Shown: positions 1 to 12,054, counted from the first letter of the stretch. The stretch is 64,000 nucleotides of DNA from Heterohyrax brucei (GCA_028571685.1 CM053143.1:7617501-7681500); one strand, 5' to 3'. The notes: generated by a model from the sequence alone, not told the origin. Made by a program: numbers and translations.

Positions 1-1205
1 TTTGTTGGATCTTTTGTGACAACTCCCCTCTCGTTTCTTATTTGGGTTATTTGTTTCCTTTCCTGTTTTTCTTTAATAAGCTTAGCCAGTAGTTTGTCAA
101 TTTTGTTGATCTTTTCAAAAAACCAGCTTTTGGTCTTTTCGATTTTTTCAGTTGTTCTTCTGTTCTCTAAATCATTGAGTTCTGCTGTAACCTTTCGGAT
201 CTGTTTTCTTCTGGTTCTGGAGGGGTTCCTCTGCTGCTGTCTCTCTACTTGTTCAAGCTGTAGGGTTAGTTCTTTGGTTTGGTATCTTTCTTCCTTTTAA
301 ATGTGTGCATTTATGGAGATAAACTGACCTCTGAGCAGTACTTTGTATCCCATCAGTTCTGGTAGGAAGTGTTTTCATTCATAAATTTCTTTATTTCATC
401 CTTGATTTCTTGTATAACCCACGGATGGCCTTTTGAGCAAGATGTTGTTCAGTTGCCATGACTTCCACTTTCTATCTATGTTTTTTTCTGCTATTGATTT
501 AGAGTTTTATGGCTTTATGATCTCAGAAGATGTTTTGCATTATTTCAGTGTTATGAATTTTGTTGAGAATTGCTTTATGTTCTAACACATGGACTAATCT
601 GGAGAATGTTCCACATGCACTGGAGAAGAAGGTGTAGGTGTCTGCTGATGGATACAAAGTTTTGTATATGTCGATGAGGTCTAGTTGGTTAATTGTGCCA
701 ATAAGGTCTTCTGTGTCTTTATTAAGCTTTTTTCTGGACCCTCTGTCCCATATTGAGAGTGGAGTGTTGAAGTCTCCCGCTATTGTTGTGCCGTGATTGA
801 TCTCCTTTTTAAGTGTAGTCAGTATTTCTTCAATGTATTTAGGTTCTTTAATATTAGGTGCAGAAATATTTGATATTGTTAAGTACTGCATATGTATTGA
901 ACCATTCAGCAATAAATAGTGTTCATCCTTGTTCATGATGGTGAATTTTACATTAAAATCTAGTTAATTTGAGATTTGAATTACTATACCTGCTCTTGTT
1001 TGTATATTGTTAGCTTGATACATATTCTTCCATCCTTTAATTTTCAGTTTGTTTATATCTTTAAGTCTAAGGTGAGTTTCTTATAGGCAACATATGGATG
1101 AGTCATGTCTTTTGATCCAAGATATCACTTGCTGTCTCTTTACTGGAGCATTCAATCCATTCAGTTTCAATGTAAATATTAATAGGTATGTGTTCAGTGC
1201 TGTCA
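1..1205 (-). pseudogene. L1 ORF2 endonuclease-region pseudogene, partial
   Basis: ORF2 encodes the APE-type endonuclease and reverse transcriptase used for target-primed reverse transcription. The stretch 523-936 on the minus strand reads as the second half of the endonuclease: GDFNTPLSIWDRGSR (with the GDFN motif), LIDIYKTLYP and YTFFSSACGTFSRLVHVLEHKA (normally ...SKIDHILG). The expected catalytic aspartate-histidine pair of the last motif appears as V-H, a substitution in a position essential in active copies. ORF2 begins near 1205 but is out of frame there. The reverse transcriptase lies outside the window to the left. Confidence 0.8.
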
Positions 1206-1639
1206 TTGTGTATTTTTATTTTTGTGTTGATGTTTTCTCTGTTCTTTTTAATCTGTTCTGGGACATGCTTCTTTGTGAGTTGATTTTTGACCTTTTTGAG
1301 GGTTGATTTTTTTTGTTGTTCAGACTGCTGCATTCTGTTTCTTGATTTGATATGTTGCATCTTTATTGTGCTTTATGGCTGTCCTTATAACCCCCTTAAT
1401 AAACTGTGTATAAGCCCAGTTTTAATTGCTACCAGTCTTATTAACTTCCTCTACATTTGGAAGGACTATAACAACTGTAGTACATCCCTGTTTTTAATGT
1501 GATGACATCATAATTTTCATGATATGATCACTGGGTCATTTCTTTCACTGTTACAGCTTTGAGTTTGGAGCCTTCCCTAACTCAGTAGGATTCTGAATGA
1601 TGTGTCCTGTATTTGCTTCTAAAATACAAAGTTAGTGGT

Positions 1640-2582
1640 TTGTTCTTCTAAGCCAAGAGCTTCTTTCAGTATTTCTTGTAGATTTGGTTTGGTTTTTACA
1701 AAGTCTCTGAATTTCTGTTTATCTGCGAATGTCTTGATTTCATTTTCATATTTGAAAGATTGTTTTTCAGGATATATAATTCTTGGTAGAAAGTTCTCCT
1801 CTTTCAAGGCTTTGAATGTGTCATGCCATTGTCTCTGTGCCAGTATTGTTTCTGCTGAGAAATGCCATGAAAGCCTACAGAGTTTCCTCTCCATGTTAGT
1901 TTAGCCTTGATTCTTGCTGCTTTTAAGAGTTTCTGCTTACATTTCATTTTGTTATGCCTCATTATAGTATGTCTTGGAGTATTTCTTTTGAGATCTGTAT
2001 TGAGTGGTGTTCTGTATGCATCTTGGATATCGATATTCTCTTCTTTCATAATTTCTGGGAAATTTTCTATCTGCAGCTCATCAGCAATACTCTGTGCACT
2101 CAGGTGTCTCTCCCTGTTCCGGAACTCAATTTATCTTAGATTGTTCCTCTTAATAGAGTCCCACATGCCTCTTAATGCTTCTTCATTTTTCTTGTTTCTT
2201 TTTTCTGATTTCTCCTCATAGATACTGGAGTCAGTAGCTCTGTCTTCCAAATCAGAAGTTATCTTTATCATTTGTTCCATTCCCTTTTCTTGGCTTTGAA
2301 TTGAAGTTTCTATGTCTTTAATTTTTTTCTTGATCTGTTGGATTTTGGAGTACTGGTGTTCCATCAGATCAAATATCTTGTTTATTTTTCATTTTTCTCT
2401 GCGACATTTTGTATAAAGTTCAGGAGGGCTCTGTATATAATCCTTTTGTAGTCACCTTCTTATAGTTCCAGCTATGTTTCTTTGTGTGGGAAGTTCTTTG
2501 GTGCTTCTTTTTGGGGGCCTTCTGAAGCCATGAGTGATTTATTCATTATACTTTTATCAAGAGTTTGTTGCTTTTTGGGCAT
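1640..2582 (-). pseudogene. L1 ORF1 (RNA-binding chaperone) pseudogene
   Basis: L1 ORF1 encodes the trimeric nucleic-acid chaperone of the L1 ribonucleoprotein. On the minus strand the reading begins at an ATG at 2582 (MPKKQQT...). It passes through a lysine/glutamate-rich coiled-coil segment (about 2131-2364, with IQQIKKKIKDIE) and ends in the conserved C-terminal domain (about 1640-1894), where WHDTFKALKEENFLPRIIYP and a following DKQKFRDF are recognisable. The frame shifts between these blocks, so no full-length protein can be made. Total span (about 314 codons) is normal for the family. Identification rests on the C-terminal motif and is secure; exact ends are approximate. Confidence 0.8.
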
Positions 2583-3550
2583 CATGTGTATCAGTAGAGT
2601 CTGGGAGTGATGCTGTGAGCATGGACTGAAGTTGTTTCTCTAGGCCGTCTTAAAATGAATGGTTAAAGATATCAGACAACTTCCAGAGTCAGTCAGGTTT
2701 TCAGGTATACAGGTCCTTTTCCCAGCTGGCAATGTAAGTACCTCTATATCCAACCACAGATGTTATGCACTAGTTTAAAATACAGAAAAGCTACTGAGCT
2801 GCTGGGCTTTGCTGTCTGGCCTCAGCCATAGGAGACACTGTGTACAATATTGATTTTCTGCTGGAAAAGTGCTCTCTTGTGGGCAGGCGTTGCCTCCCAT
2901 CGTAGGAATTAGGTCCAGCTGAGGCCTCTGTGTGTGCATTTCTGCCTCCCAGTGGAACAAGATGGCATCCTGCACAAGCTCCCTCCCTGCCTTTGTACAG
3001 GCTACTTAATGGTGGAGGTAAAAAGAGAGGCCAAAGGTTCTAAGATGCACAGAGTCCAAAGCCAGGCTCTCAAAATATGGCAATTTCAAACCTGCTGATC
3101 CAACCAGCAGTGTGTCTGAGATTAGCTGGTCGTCAAGTCCCAGCTCTGTCCACCATTTAAGACAGCGGAAAGAAAAGTTAAAATGGCAAGTTATCTTCAT
3201 TCTGTGGAAGCTAGCACTCATCTAGAGCAGGGGTCAACAAAAGAGAGGAAGTTTTCCGTTGAGTGGTATGAAATCCAAATTAACAGTCTTGTGCTGTGTC
3301 CTAGGGATCATTAGGTGTCCAGAAGGCTGTTTAATTATTAGTTCAGGTCTTGGTTTCCAGAGGGATTTGGGGAGATGTATGTTTAGGCTGCTGTTTTGAC
3401 TCTGCCACTTGTACATTTTCTACTGTAAAAATTTTTGTTTATAATGTAGCTTCCTCCATACTTCCAACTGTTCAAGAGTCCTTGAGTGATTCTACATAGC
3501 ATTTGAGAATCATCCAAGAAAACATTAATATCAGGGTGGTTTTCATTAGA

Positions 3551-3714
3551 AAGCCAATGCTACTGCTGTCAAGTTGATTCTAAACTTACAACAATCCTAG
3601 AGGTTAGAGTAGAACTTCTGCATAGAATTTCCAAGCAGCGCCTGGAGGATTTGAACTAATGATCTTTTTGGTTAGCAGCTGTAGTACCTAACCACCATAC
3701 CACCAGGGTTTCCA
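3551..3714 (-). repeat. AfroSINE, antisense
   Basis: Antisense form of the tRNA-derived afrotherian SINE: it starts near the 3' tail (tgctgtcaagttgattc), passes through the 'gagtagaact...catag' body and ends with the complement of the tRNA-like head ('taccaccagggtttcc'). Confidence 0.88.
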
Positions 3715-4100
3715 GTTTTTATTTAGTCTATTATTTTTTATATCAATATTAAAAAAATTGGCAATTAATGCAACATAAGATATATAATGTAACTCTCAAC
3801 CGAATCACTTTATCCTGATAATCATTTTTTGATAAAGAAGAGTGAGTTATGCTACCTTTTGGATTATTTTTGTCTTGTTAAATATTTCAGTTGGATATTA
3901 AATATGTCAAGTATAGCATTGAGCTGAGGGGTGACGTTCACTTTACATGGTCATTCAGGGTGCCCTTCTCATCTGCCTGTGATGATTCAGTGCTTCTGTG
4001 ATACCAGTTGGTCATGAAATTTTTCTAGTATTAACTGGATCAAAGGGCGCTGAGAGGCAATTGCATTTTATCTATGTAAAAGTTTTCCTTGATAAATTAA

Positions 4101-4277
4101 ACCAAAACCAAACCTGATGCTATCCGTCAAGTCAGTTCTGACTCATAGCAATGATATAGGACAGAGTAGAGCTACTGCATAGAGTTTCTAAGGAGCAGTA
4201 GTTACGTTTGAACTGTCAGGTCTTTGGCTAGCAACTGTAGCCCTTAACCACTCTGCCAATAGGATTTTCTTTCCTTA
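4101..4277 (-). repeat. AfroSINE, antisense
   Basis: Begins with the complement of the oligo-pyrimidine tail (aaaccaaaaccaaacc), then 'gactcatagcaatgatatagg' and 'gagtagagct', ending 'ccactctgccaataggattttc'. It is diverged but full length. The unlabelled sequence around it (3416-3550, 3715-4100, 4278-4816) shows nothing I recognise. Confidence 0.86.
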
Positions 4278-5814
4278 ATAAGGATTCTTATAACTTTGTC
4301 AAAATGAGCATTCTCACCTTTGAAATGGGGACTGGCAGTGGGAGTCACATTTTTCCTTGTCTAAAATGGAAACTATTTATGAAGGTTGTCCTTTGTGGGC
4401 AAGGCTGGTCTTCTACATTCCTGGACAGGGCTTCGTTGGGTACTTTTTGATTTACTCTCTTTTACTGTACATGTTGTGAAGTCTCAGAATGGCTAGTGTT
4501 TTCCTTCTAGAAGAATCTAAAAAGAGTAAAGATGAGAGGGGCATGTATGTTTCCCATCCAGTGTCTGCCATAATCACCAGAATGTTAAATTACATGTGTT
4601 CTGAAGAGTCTAAGATTGTGCATTGAATTATCCCTGTTAAACTTGGGGCCAGCTCTCTAATCTACATCTGGCCTATCTATACCAAAAGCTAGGGAGATGC
4701 ATCCCTGTTCTTAAAGGAAACAGTGGAAGACACACTCTGTTTAGACCTTCATTGCTGTTGTCCCAACAGCAGCCACACATAGACTGTTTTTGGTAAGGGC
4801 TAGGCCACTGCTCCATTTTTTTTTTCTTTTTATTGTGATTTAATAAAAGTATACAGCCCAAATTAAATTTGCATGCCCACGTATCTCCAGCACCTTCTGC
4901 TCTCCTTGCCTGGTGACAGCACACTCTTCCTTTTCATTCTGTGTATGCTGTAGCCTCTTAACATTCTCCTGTCACCTCCTCTCTACCCTATTCTATTCCC
5001 TCCAGTAAAAGGTCAGTAGTACAGCATCCTGTAAATGCATAGAACTGTAAAGTACATGCACCGTATGGTTATATTGTATCCCCACGTCCAGTCCTTTCCT
5101 GTCTGAAGGGTTGACCTCAGTAATGTTTTCTGGTCAGAGGCAGCAGCGGGTCTAGGGGCCATGCTCACAGGGGACCCTGCGGGCTGCTGGACCATCAACT
5201 GAGGTCTTTTAGTGGAGTTCTTGAGGTGCACTCCTCTTTCTCTCATGTTGCCATTGCGACTCAACATTGTGTACCCCACCACAGCTGTCTTTGGTGGTGG
5301 CCAGGTTCCATCTTGTTCTTTTGTCATATGTTGATACAGTCACCCATTGACATGGGTCCTTCTGTCTCCTGGGCTCTTTTTTTTCTCATGTCTTTGTTGG
5401 TGGTGATCATCTGTTCTGGCTGAGTTGGGACCACTTGGTGTACCTCAGATGGCAGCTTGCTAGCTTTTAAGACCTCATATGCCACTCGCCAAGGTGGGAT
5501 GCAGAAGACTCTTAGCAATAGGCTAGTTATGCCAGTTGGCCTCAGTGTCACCCAAGAGCATGGTCCCCAGACCCCCACCCCTGCTACTCTATCCTTGCCA
5601 TATGGGGTTAAGATTAGAAGAGTTCTCAGTTTATGTTGACATCCATTTAAATTGATAACTTTCTACTGTGTGTTGTCACTGTTTTCACCCAACCAAATGT
5701 CTATCAACTGTCTAACCTATGACCCGCACTCTCCCTCCCTTCTTACTCTTACAGCCCTCAAAAAGTCTTTTCTTCTGTACATGAGTCTATATTTAAGTCC
5801 TTATAGTAAGGATC

Positions 5815-5994
5815 TCATGCAATATTTGTCTTTATGCCGCTGACTCATTTCACTCAGTGTCTTCCAATTGAAACCGGGTTATGAGATACTTCCTTAAATC
5901 ACCATTTTTCTTTATCATTGCAGAGTGTTCCATTGAGTATACGCACCATAGATTGTTTATCCATTTGTCTGTTGATGGGCATCTGGATTCATTC
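5815..5994 (-). pseudogene. L1 ORF2 C-terminal end, left of the solo LTR
   Basis: On the minus strand this reads CPSTDKWINNLWCVYSMEHSAMIKK, then RFQLEDTE and a stop-riddled tail. It corresponds to the C-terminal residues IGKLWYIYSMEHYAMIKN of the better preserved L1 at 59990-60060. It is the continuation of the ORF2 pseudogene on the other side of the LTR insertion. Confidence 0.8.
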
Positions 5995-7064
5995 TGTGGA
6001 GGCCTACCACCAAAGCCTTTGTGAAAAAAGTCACAAGCTTCTGTGGTGACAGGTGGAGGCATTTCACCCGTGACATATTTTCTGTCCATATTCTCCTTGA
6101 TAATATTTTGCAACTTGATCAAATCTTCCTCAAAAAAATACCTCCTCCTCTCCTGGCATGAGGATCAAGGAAGATGCCTTCTAAGAGGGGTTTTACAACC
6201 TCCTCAGCTTATGAAATTATATTGGGAATATCTGACCAGGAACTTCTAGGGAAAAGAGCTCAGAGGACTGAATTTCAATACAGCATGACTGAAAGCATCG
6301 AGGCCTGCCCAGCTCCACTGGCTTCCCCCAACTGCGTCTCCCCCCTCCCTTTTCCACGTATGAAATACAAGTTTGCAGAAAAAACCCTTGAAAGGCTTCC
6401 CAAGGACAATTCTCCACACAGCCCTTAAAGCTATACGAGCATCTCACACCCTGCAGCAGAAAGATAGATAAACTTCCAAGTTCATTATAATTGGTATGAC
6501 AAATGAATAAACACTAAAGAAACATCTTTCTTAGAACAGCTGGGTTGGGTTGGGTGACGGTGGACACTTAACTATCTGCACAGGAAGAGATAAAATAAAA
6601 ACTTGTAGAAACAAATAGAGACAGTAAAGTAAAGAAGCTTTGAGGAGTCTACCCTTCTGTGCCTTTCACCTTGAGGTATGAATAGAATCATTAAGTTCAA
6701 AGCATAACTTTGTTTTCACTGTTAACTTTGTTTTCACTGACATTTATCACCACGAACACCTGCCTCAGGCCATTATCCAAAAAGCCTTGACAATTAACTA
6801 GAAAAAGAAGATCACGAGGGGTCAGTTTCTTGTTAGCCAATAATGATGGGTCAGTTTCTCATTAGCCAATAGCTTATATGATGGAAAAAATAGGGTAAAA
6901 ATCACGTCACCTCATCTATAAAAAAATAAAGCAAGACAGAACTTTGTCGGGCTGCCATTTTCTCTAAAACTCCTGTCTCAGTCTCGTTTCTTCTTCCTCT
7001 GCCAACGCCCAATCCCCCAAGCCCTTCGTGTTCCTGAAACCTCTGCCAGGGCTGGCTCCCAGCA
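5995..7064 (+). mobile_element. Solo LTR, class II (ERVK-like) endogenous retrovirus
   Basis: A 1070-bp block beginning TG (tgtggaggcc) and ending CA (gctcccagca) splits the L1 ORF2 C-terminal coding sequence. It is flanked by the perfect 6-bp direct repeat TCATTC (5989-5994 and 7065-7070). Removing the block plus one repeat restores the contiguous L1 sequence. Within it are two CCAAT-type boxes in a tandem ~30-bp duplication (6818-6877), a TATA-like 'ttatatg' at about 6874, and a polyadenylation signal AATAAA at 6925-6930, giving a sense orientation. A 6-bp duplication is typical of betaretrovirus-like class II ERVs. No internal viral genes are present, so this is the product of LTR-LTR recombination. 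Confidence 0.82.
6818..6877 (+). promoter_or_regulatory. Tandem CCAAT-containing duplication in LTR U3
   Basis: Two adjacent ~29-bp units share 'gggtcagtttct...ttagccaata'. Each carries an inverted-CCAAT-like 'agccaat' core. They lie 50-100 bp upstream of the AATAAA signal and next to a TATA-like box, where duplicated U3 enhancer units are usual in retroviral LTRs. The regulatory role is inferred. Confidence 0.55.
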
Positions 7065-10000
7065 TCATTCCATCTTTTTGCTATTGTGGACTGTGCTGCA
7101 GTAAACATTTGTGTGCATGTATCAGCATGACAGCCTTTGTTTCTGTCGGATATATGCTTAGCAGTGGGATTACTGGATCAAATAGCATATCTATCTCCAG
7201 CTTTTTAAGGAAGCGCTAAATTGCTTTCCAAAGAGGTTGTACCATTTTGCAGTCCCACCAGCAGCCTAGGAGAGTTCCAGTTTCTCCACAGCCTCTCCAG
7301 CATTTGTTGTTTTGTGTTTTTTGGATCATGGCCAACCTTGTTGGGGTGAGATGGTATCTTACTGTAGTTTTGATTTAGATTTCTCTAATAGCTAATGATC
7401 ATGGCATGTCCTCATGAGTCTTTTGGCTGACTGGCTGTCCTCTTTCATGAAGTGTCTGTCCATGTCCTTTGTACATTGCTTAATTGGATTATTTTTTCTT
7501 GTTGATAGTTTGCAGTACCTTGTAGATTAGGGAGATCAGACCTCCGTCTAACATGTAGTTGTCAATTTTTTTTTTCCTCTTCTGTAGGTCTCAGATCTGA
7601 CTCGATGGCACTTGGCTTGGCGTAGGTGGTCTTGTAATTCTTTTAAGTCTTTGTAGTTCCCATTTATCTACTTTCTCTTCTGTTGATCGTGTTTTGTTTG
7701 TCAGATTTTGAAGTCTAGTTGTGTATTGAAACTTCTATTGCTGACCCTGTTTTTTCTTGCATTATCTTTGTTGTTTTAGGTTTGATATTTAGGTCTTTTA
7801 TCCAATTTGCATTAGTTTCTGTGTAAGTTGTGAGATATAGATCTTGTTTCAAGTTTTTGCAGTTGGATATCCAATTTTGCCGGTACCGTTTGTTAAAGAG
7901 ACAGTTTTTACCACAGTTTGCAATCTTGGGACTTTTATCAAATATCAACTGTCCATAAGAGGATGGTGGCATCTCTGGGTCTCAACTGTCTTCCATTAGT
8001 CTGTATGTCTCTTTTTGTACCAGTACCAGACTGTTTTGACTACAGTGGCAGTGTAGTAGGTTTTAAAGTCTGGTAATATGAGGCTTCCCACTGTGTTCCT
8101 CTTCTTCAGTAGTGCTTTACTTATCCAGGGGGTCTTTCCTTTCCAGAGAAAGTTGATTTGTATCTCTATCTCTTTAAAAAGTGACAATTTGTATTTTGCA
8201 TTTGTGTTGGGATTACATCATATGTGTAGATCGCTTTGGGTAAAGTAGATATTTTCACAATGTTAAGTCTTTTTATCCATGAGCAGGGTAGACGTCTTTG
8301 TCTATGTAAGTCTCTTTTGGTTTCATGTTGTGAGGTCTTGTAGTTCTCTTTGTATAGATCTGTTATTTCTTTAGTTAGATCTGTTCCTTGGTATTTGATC
8401 TTCTTGAGGGCTATAATAAATGGTATTGATGTGATGATTTCTTCTTTGATGATCTTTTTGTTGTTTTAAGGGAATTCTGCTGATTTGCTTATGCTTATCT
8501 TATATCCTGATGCTCTGCTGAACTGTTTGTTCCAGTGGTTTACTTATTAGTTCTTTAGGATTCTTTGTGTATATAGTCATGTCATCTGCAAATAGGGAGA
8601 TTTTTACTTTTTCTTTGCCAGTGCAGATGCCTTTTGTTTCTTTGTGTTGTCAAATTGCTCTGGCTAGAACCTCTAGTACAATGTTGAATAGAAGTGGTGA
8701 GAGTGGGCATCCTTATCTAATTCCCATTCTTAAGGGGAATTCTTTCTGTCTCTCCATTCAGGGTGATGTAGGCAGCTGACTTTGTATAGATGACTCTTAT
8801 TGCATCGAGGAATTTTCCCTGAGTTCCTATTTTGCCAAAAATTTTTAGCATGAATCAGTGTTGGACTTTGTCAAATGCCTTTTCTGCATCAGTTGACAAA
8901 ATCAGGTGATTCTTTTGTGTTGTTCATGTGGTTGATTACATTAATTGTTTTTCTGATGTTGAACCAGTCTTGCATCCCTGGTATGAACCCAAGTTGGTCA
9001 TGAGAAATTATTTTTTTGATATGTTGTTGAATTCTGTTGGCAGGGATTTTGTTAAAGATTGTTGCTTCTAGGTGCATGAGTGGTATTGGTCTGTACTTTT
9101 TTTTGTTGGATCTTTCTCTGGCTTTGGCATCAGGGTTATGCTGGCTTCATAGAATCAATTTGGTGGTGTTCCATCCCTTTCTATGGTGTGAAATAGTCTA
9201 GGTAGTATTTGAATTAACTCTTCTCTAATAGTTTGGTAGAATTCTCCTTTAAGCCATCTGGGCCTGAAGTTGTTTTGGTTGGTAGTCTTTTGATGACTTT
9301 TTCAGTCTCCTCCTTTGTGATGGGTTTATTAAGTTGTTCCACTTTTATTTGTGATAATTTTGATAGGTGATATAAGTCTAGAAATTTGTCCATTTCCTCT
9401 AGGTTTTCAAATCTGTTAGAGTACAGTATTTTGCAGTATTCAGTTATGGTACTTTTGATTTTGGTTAGGTCTGTGATGACATCTCCTGTCTCATTTCTTA
9501 TCTGGGTTATTTGTTTCCTCTCCTGTTTTTCTTTTCTAAGTTTAGCCAGTGGTTTAGCAATTTTGTTGATCTTTTCAAAAAACCAGCTTTTGGTTTTGTT
9601 AATTTTTTCAATTGTTCTTCTATTCTCTAATTTATTTAGTTCTGCTTTAATTTTGATCTCTTCTGTTGCCTGAGGAGTTTCTCAGCTGCTCTCTTTGTGC
9701 TTGTGCAAGCTGTGGGGTTAATTCTTTCTTCCTTACTGATGTGTACATTTATAGGGATAAATTGAACTCTGAGCATTGCTTTTGCTGTATCCTGTAGTTC
9801 CTGGTAGAATCTGTTTTTGTTCTCATTTAATTCCATAAATTTCTTTATTGCATCCTTGATTTCTTCTGTAACCTATGGCTGTATGACTAAGATGTTGTTC
9901 AGTTTCTGTGAGTTCAAATTTCTACATGTATTTTTTCTGCTATTGATTTCAATTTTTGTGGCTTTATGGTCCACGAAGATGCTTTGCAATAATTGAGTGA

Positions 10001-10704
10001 TTTGAGTTTTGTTGATACTTGTTTCATTTCCTAACACATGGTCTTTTCTGGAAAATGTTTCATGTGCATTGGAGAAGAAGGTGTAGTTATCTGTTGATAG
10101 GTAAAAAGTTCTGTATATGTTGATGCAACCTAGTTGGTTGATTGTTGCAGTAAAATCTTTTGTATCTTTACTGAACTGTTTTCTGGATGATCTGTCCATT
10201 ACTGAAAGTGAAGTGTTCAGGTCTCCAACTATTATTGTGGAGTGGTCTGTCTCAGTTTTCAGTGTAGTCTGTGTTTGTTCAATGTATTTAGATGCTATGA
10301 TATTGCCAAGCCATGATATTAGGTGCATCAATATTTAATATTGTTAAGTCCTGCTTATGTATTGAGTCTTTCAATACATAAATAAATTTCAATAAATAAA
10401 TAAATTTTAATAAATAGTGGCCATCCTTGTCCATGATGGTGGATTTTCCATTGAAATCTATTTTATCTGAGATTAATGTTGCCACTCCTGCTCTTGTTTG
10501 TATGTTATTAGCTTGTTATGTATTTTTCCATCCTTTAATTTTCAGTTTGTTCATGTCTTTGAGTCTGAGGTGTTTTTCTTGTGAGCAATATATTGACGGA
10601 TTGTGTCTTTTGATCCAGGATGTTGCTTGCTGTCTTGTAATTGGAGTGTTCAGTCTGTTTACATTCAATGTAATTATTGGTAGATATGTGCTTAGTGCTG
10701 TCAT
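7065..10704 (-). pseudogene. L1 ORF2 (endonuclease-reverse transcriptase) pseudogene
   Basis: ORF2 starts at 10704 with MTALSTYLPIITLNVNRLN, the usual L1 start context. The endonuclease follows (GDLNTSLSVMDRSSRK near 10200, with GDFN changed to GDLN; NAHETFSRKDHVLGN near 10040). In the reverse transcriptase, [24 protein letters not shown] is read near 9000 and the catalytic FADD box is intact at 8581-8592. The C-terminal part (FKTYYTATVVKTVWYWYKKR near 8050) continues past the solo LTR to about 5815. At least seven separate open segments show numerous frameshifts. Most motifs survive, which indicates neutral decay of a once functional copy. Confidence 0.85.
7590..7621 (+). mobile_element. 32-bp SINE/RTE tail micro-insertion with target duplication
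   Basis: Inside the antisense L1 ORF2 lies 'ctgactcgatggcacttggc' plus short flanks, a version of the AfroSINE/RTE 3' terminus. It is bounded by the direct repeat GTAGGT (7584-7589 and 7622-7627). Without it the L1 sequence is contiguous across the site. This looks like an extremely 5'-truncated retroposition event. Confidence 0.65.
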
Positions 10705-11114
10705 TTTGATGCCTGTTTTTGTGTGTTGATGCTTTCTATTTTGCTCTTACTATTCCGTTGTGGTTCTTTTTTCTCTATGGGTTGATTTTTCATCTTTTTC
10801 AGTGTTGTTTTTATTGAGACTCTGGTATTATGTTTCTTGTTTTGATATGCTGGATTGTTACCATACTTTGCTGCTACCCTTATAATCCCCCTTAGTATTC
10901 TAAGTTGAAACCCAGTTTCAACTTCTGCATGCCTTTTTAATTTTTTCTCTATCTGAAAGACTATAACTACTGTAATATATCCCTCTTCTTAGTGTGATGA
11001 TGTCATTGTTCTTGTGATATGATCGCTGCTTCCATTCTTTTAGTATTGTAGCTTTGTGACTTCCCTAACCGAGTAGGATTCTGGATGCTGTGTCCTGCCT
11101 TGCCCCCTTAAATA

Positions 11115-12054
11115 TATATGTGGTGGTTTTGTTTTACTATGCAAAGAGTTTCTTTCAGTATTTCTTATAGTTTTTGTTTGGTTTTTACAAAATCTCTAAG
11201 CATCTGTTTATCTGTGAATGTCTTAATTTCATCTTCATATTTGATAGAGAGTTTTGCAGGATATATAATTCTTGGTTGGAAGTTGTTCCTCTTCAAGGCT
11301 TTAAATGTGTCATCCCTCTGCCTCTTTGCCACCATCTTTTCTGCCAAGCCTATGTGGCTTTCCTCTAAATGTTAGTTTTGCTTTGAGTCTCACTGCCTTT
11401 AAGACCTTCTGTTTATGTTTCTTTTTATTAAGCTTGATTGTGATAAGTTCTGGTGTCTTTCTTTTGGGGTCTTCTTTGTGTTGTGTTCAATACGTATCTT
11501 GGGACTCTATGTTCCCTTCTTGCATAATTTTAGGGAAATTTTCTGTCAGCAACTCAACAACAATACTCTCTGTGTTTTCAAGTATCCCTCCCTGTTCAGG
11601 AACTCCAATTATTTGGAGATTATTACTGTTAATAGAGTCACACATGTTTTTCATACTTCTTCATTTTTCTTATTTCTTTTCGCTGATTTCTCCTCATAGA
11701 TTTTGGTGTCACTAGCTCTATCCTCAAGGTTACTAAGTCTGAGTTCTATCTCCTCAGTTCTGTTCTGTTGACTTTGGGTTGAATTGTCTAGTGCTGTAAT
11801 TTTGTTTCTGATCTGCTGGATTTCAGATCATTGACATTCTATCCATTCGAATAACTTGCTTAATTTTTCCTTTTGCTCTGCTGCGTTTTGTGTAATCTCT
11901 TTGAGAGCTCTATATATTATTCTTTCATCTTGACCTCTGATAGTTTCAGCAAGTCTTCTTCATCTGCAAAGTTTTTTGATTATTTTGGGAATCTTCTGGG
12001 GACAGATGGACTGTTTCTTTAAATGGTTAGCAGTCATTTGTTGCCTTTGGACCA
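11115..12054 (-). pseudogene. L1 ORF1 pseudogene
   Basis: The minus-strand reading starts near 12054 (MVQRQQMTAN), includes a glutamine/glutamate-rich coiled-coil region (IQQIRNKITALDNSTQSQQ, about 11780-11850) and EDRASDTKIYEEKS, and ends in the C-terminal domain with DTFKALKRNNFQPRIIYPAKL (about 11270-11330) and DKQMLRDFVKTKQKL. Several stops and at least two frameshifts separate these blocks. It is the same type as the ORF1 remnant at 1640-2582. Confidence 0.8.

Larger units (their letters stand above)
1..3415 (-). mobile_element. L1 LINE, 5' part, antisense (continues left of window)
   Basis: Read on the minus strand this holds an L1 5'UTR (about 2590-3415), ORF1, a spacer, and ORF2 from its start to beyond the endonuclease. 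The 5'UTR matches that of the second L1 at 12060-13103: both share the stretch around 'ctggaaaagtgctytct' and a 5' end reading roughly 'gtggc...acatctcc'. The two are therefore copies of one subfamily in the same orientation. All frames are broken by stops and frameshifts, so the copy is inactive. The 5' end near 3415 is judged from where similarity to the other copy stops. No target duplication was found because the 3' end lies outside the window. Confidence 0.88.

Noticed and set aside
16-300. 94-codon plus-strand open stretch, hydrophobic and membrane-like
   Set aside because: It is the reverse strand of L1 ORF2; a lysine/glutamate-rich sense strand yields leucine/phenylalanine-rich antisense frames.
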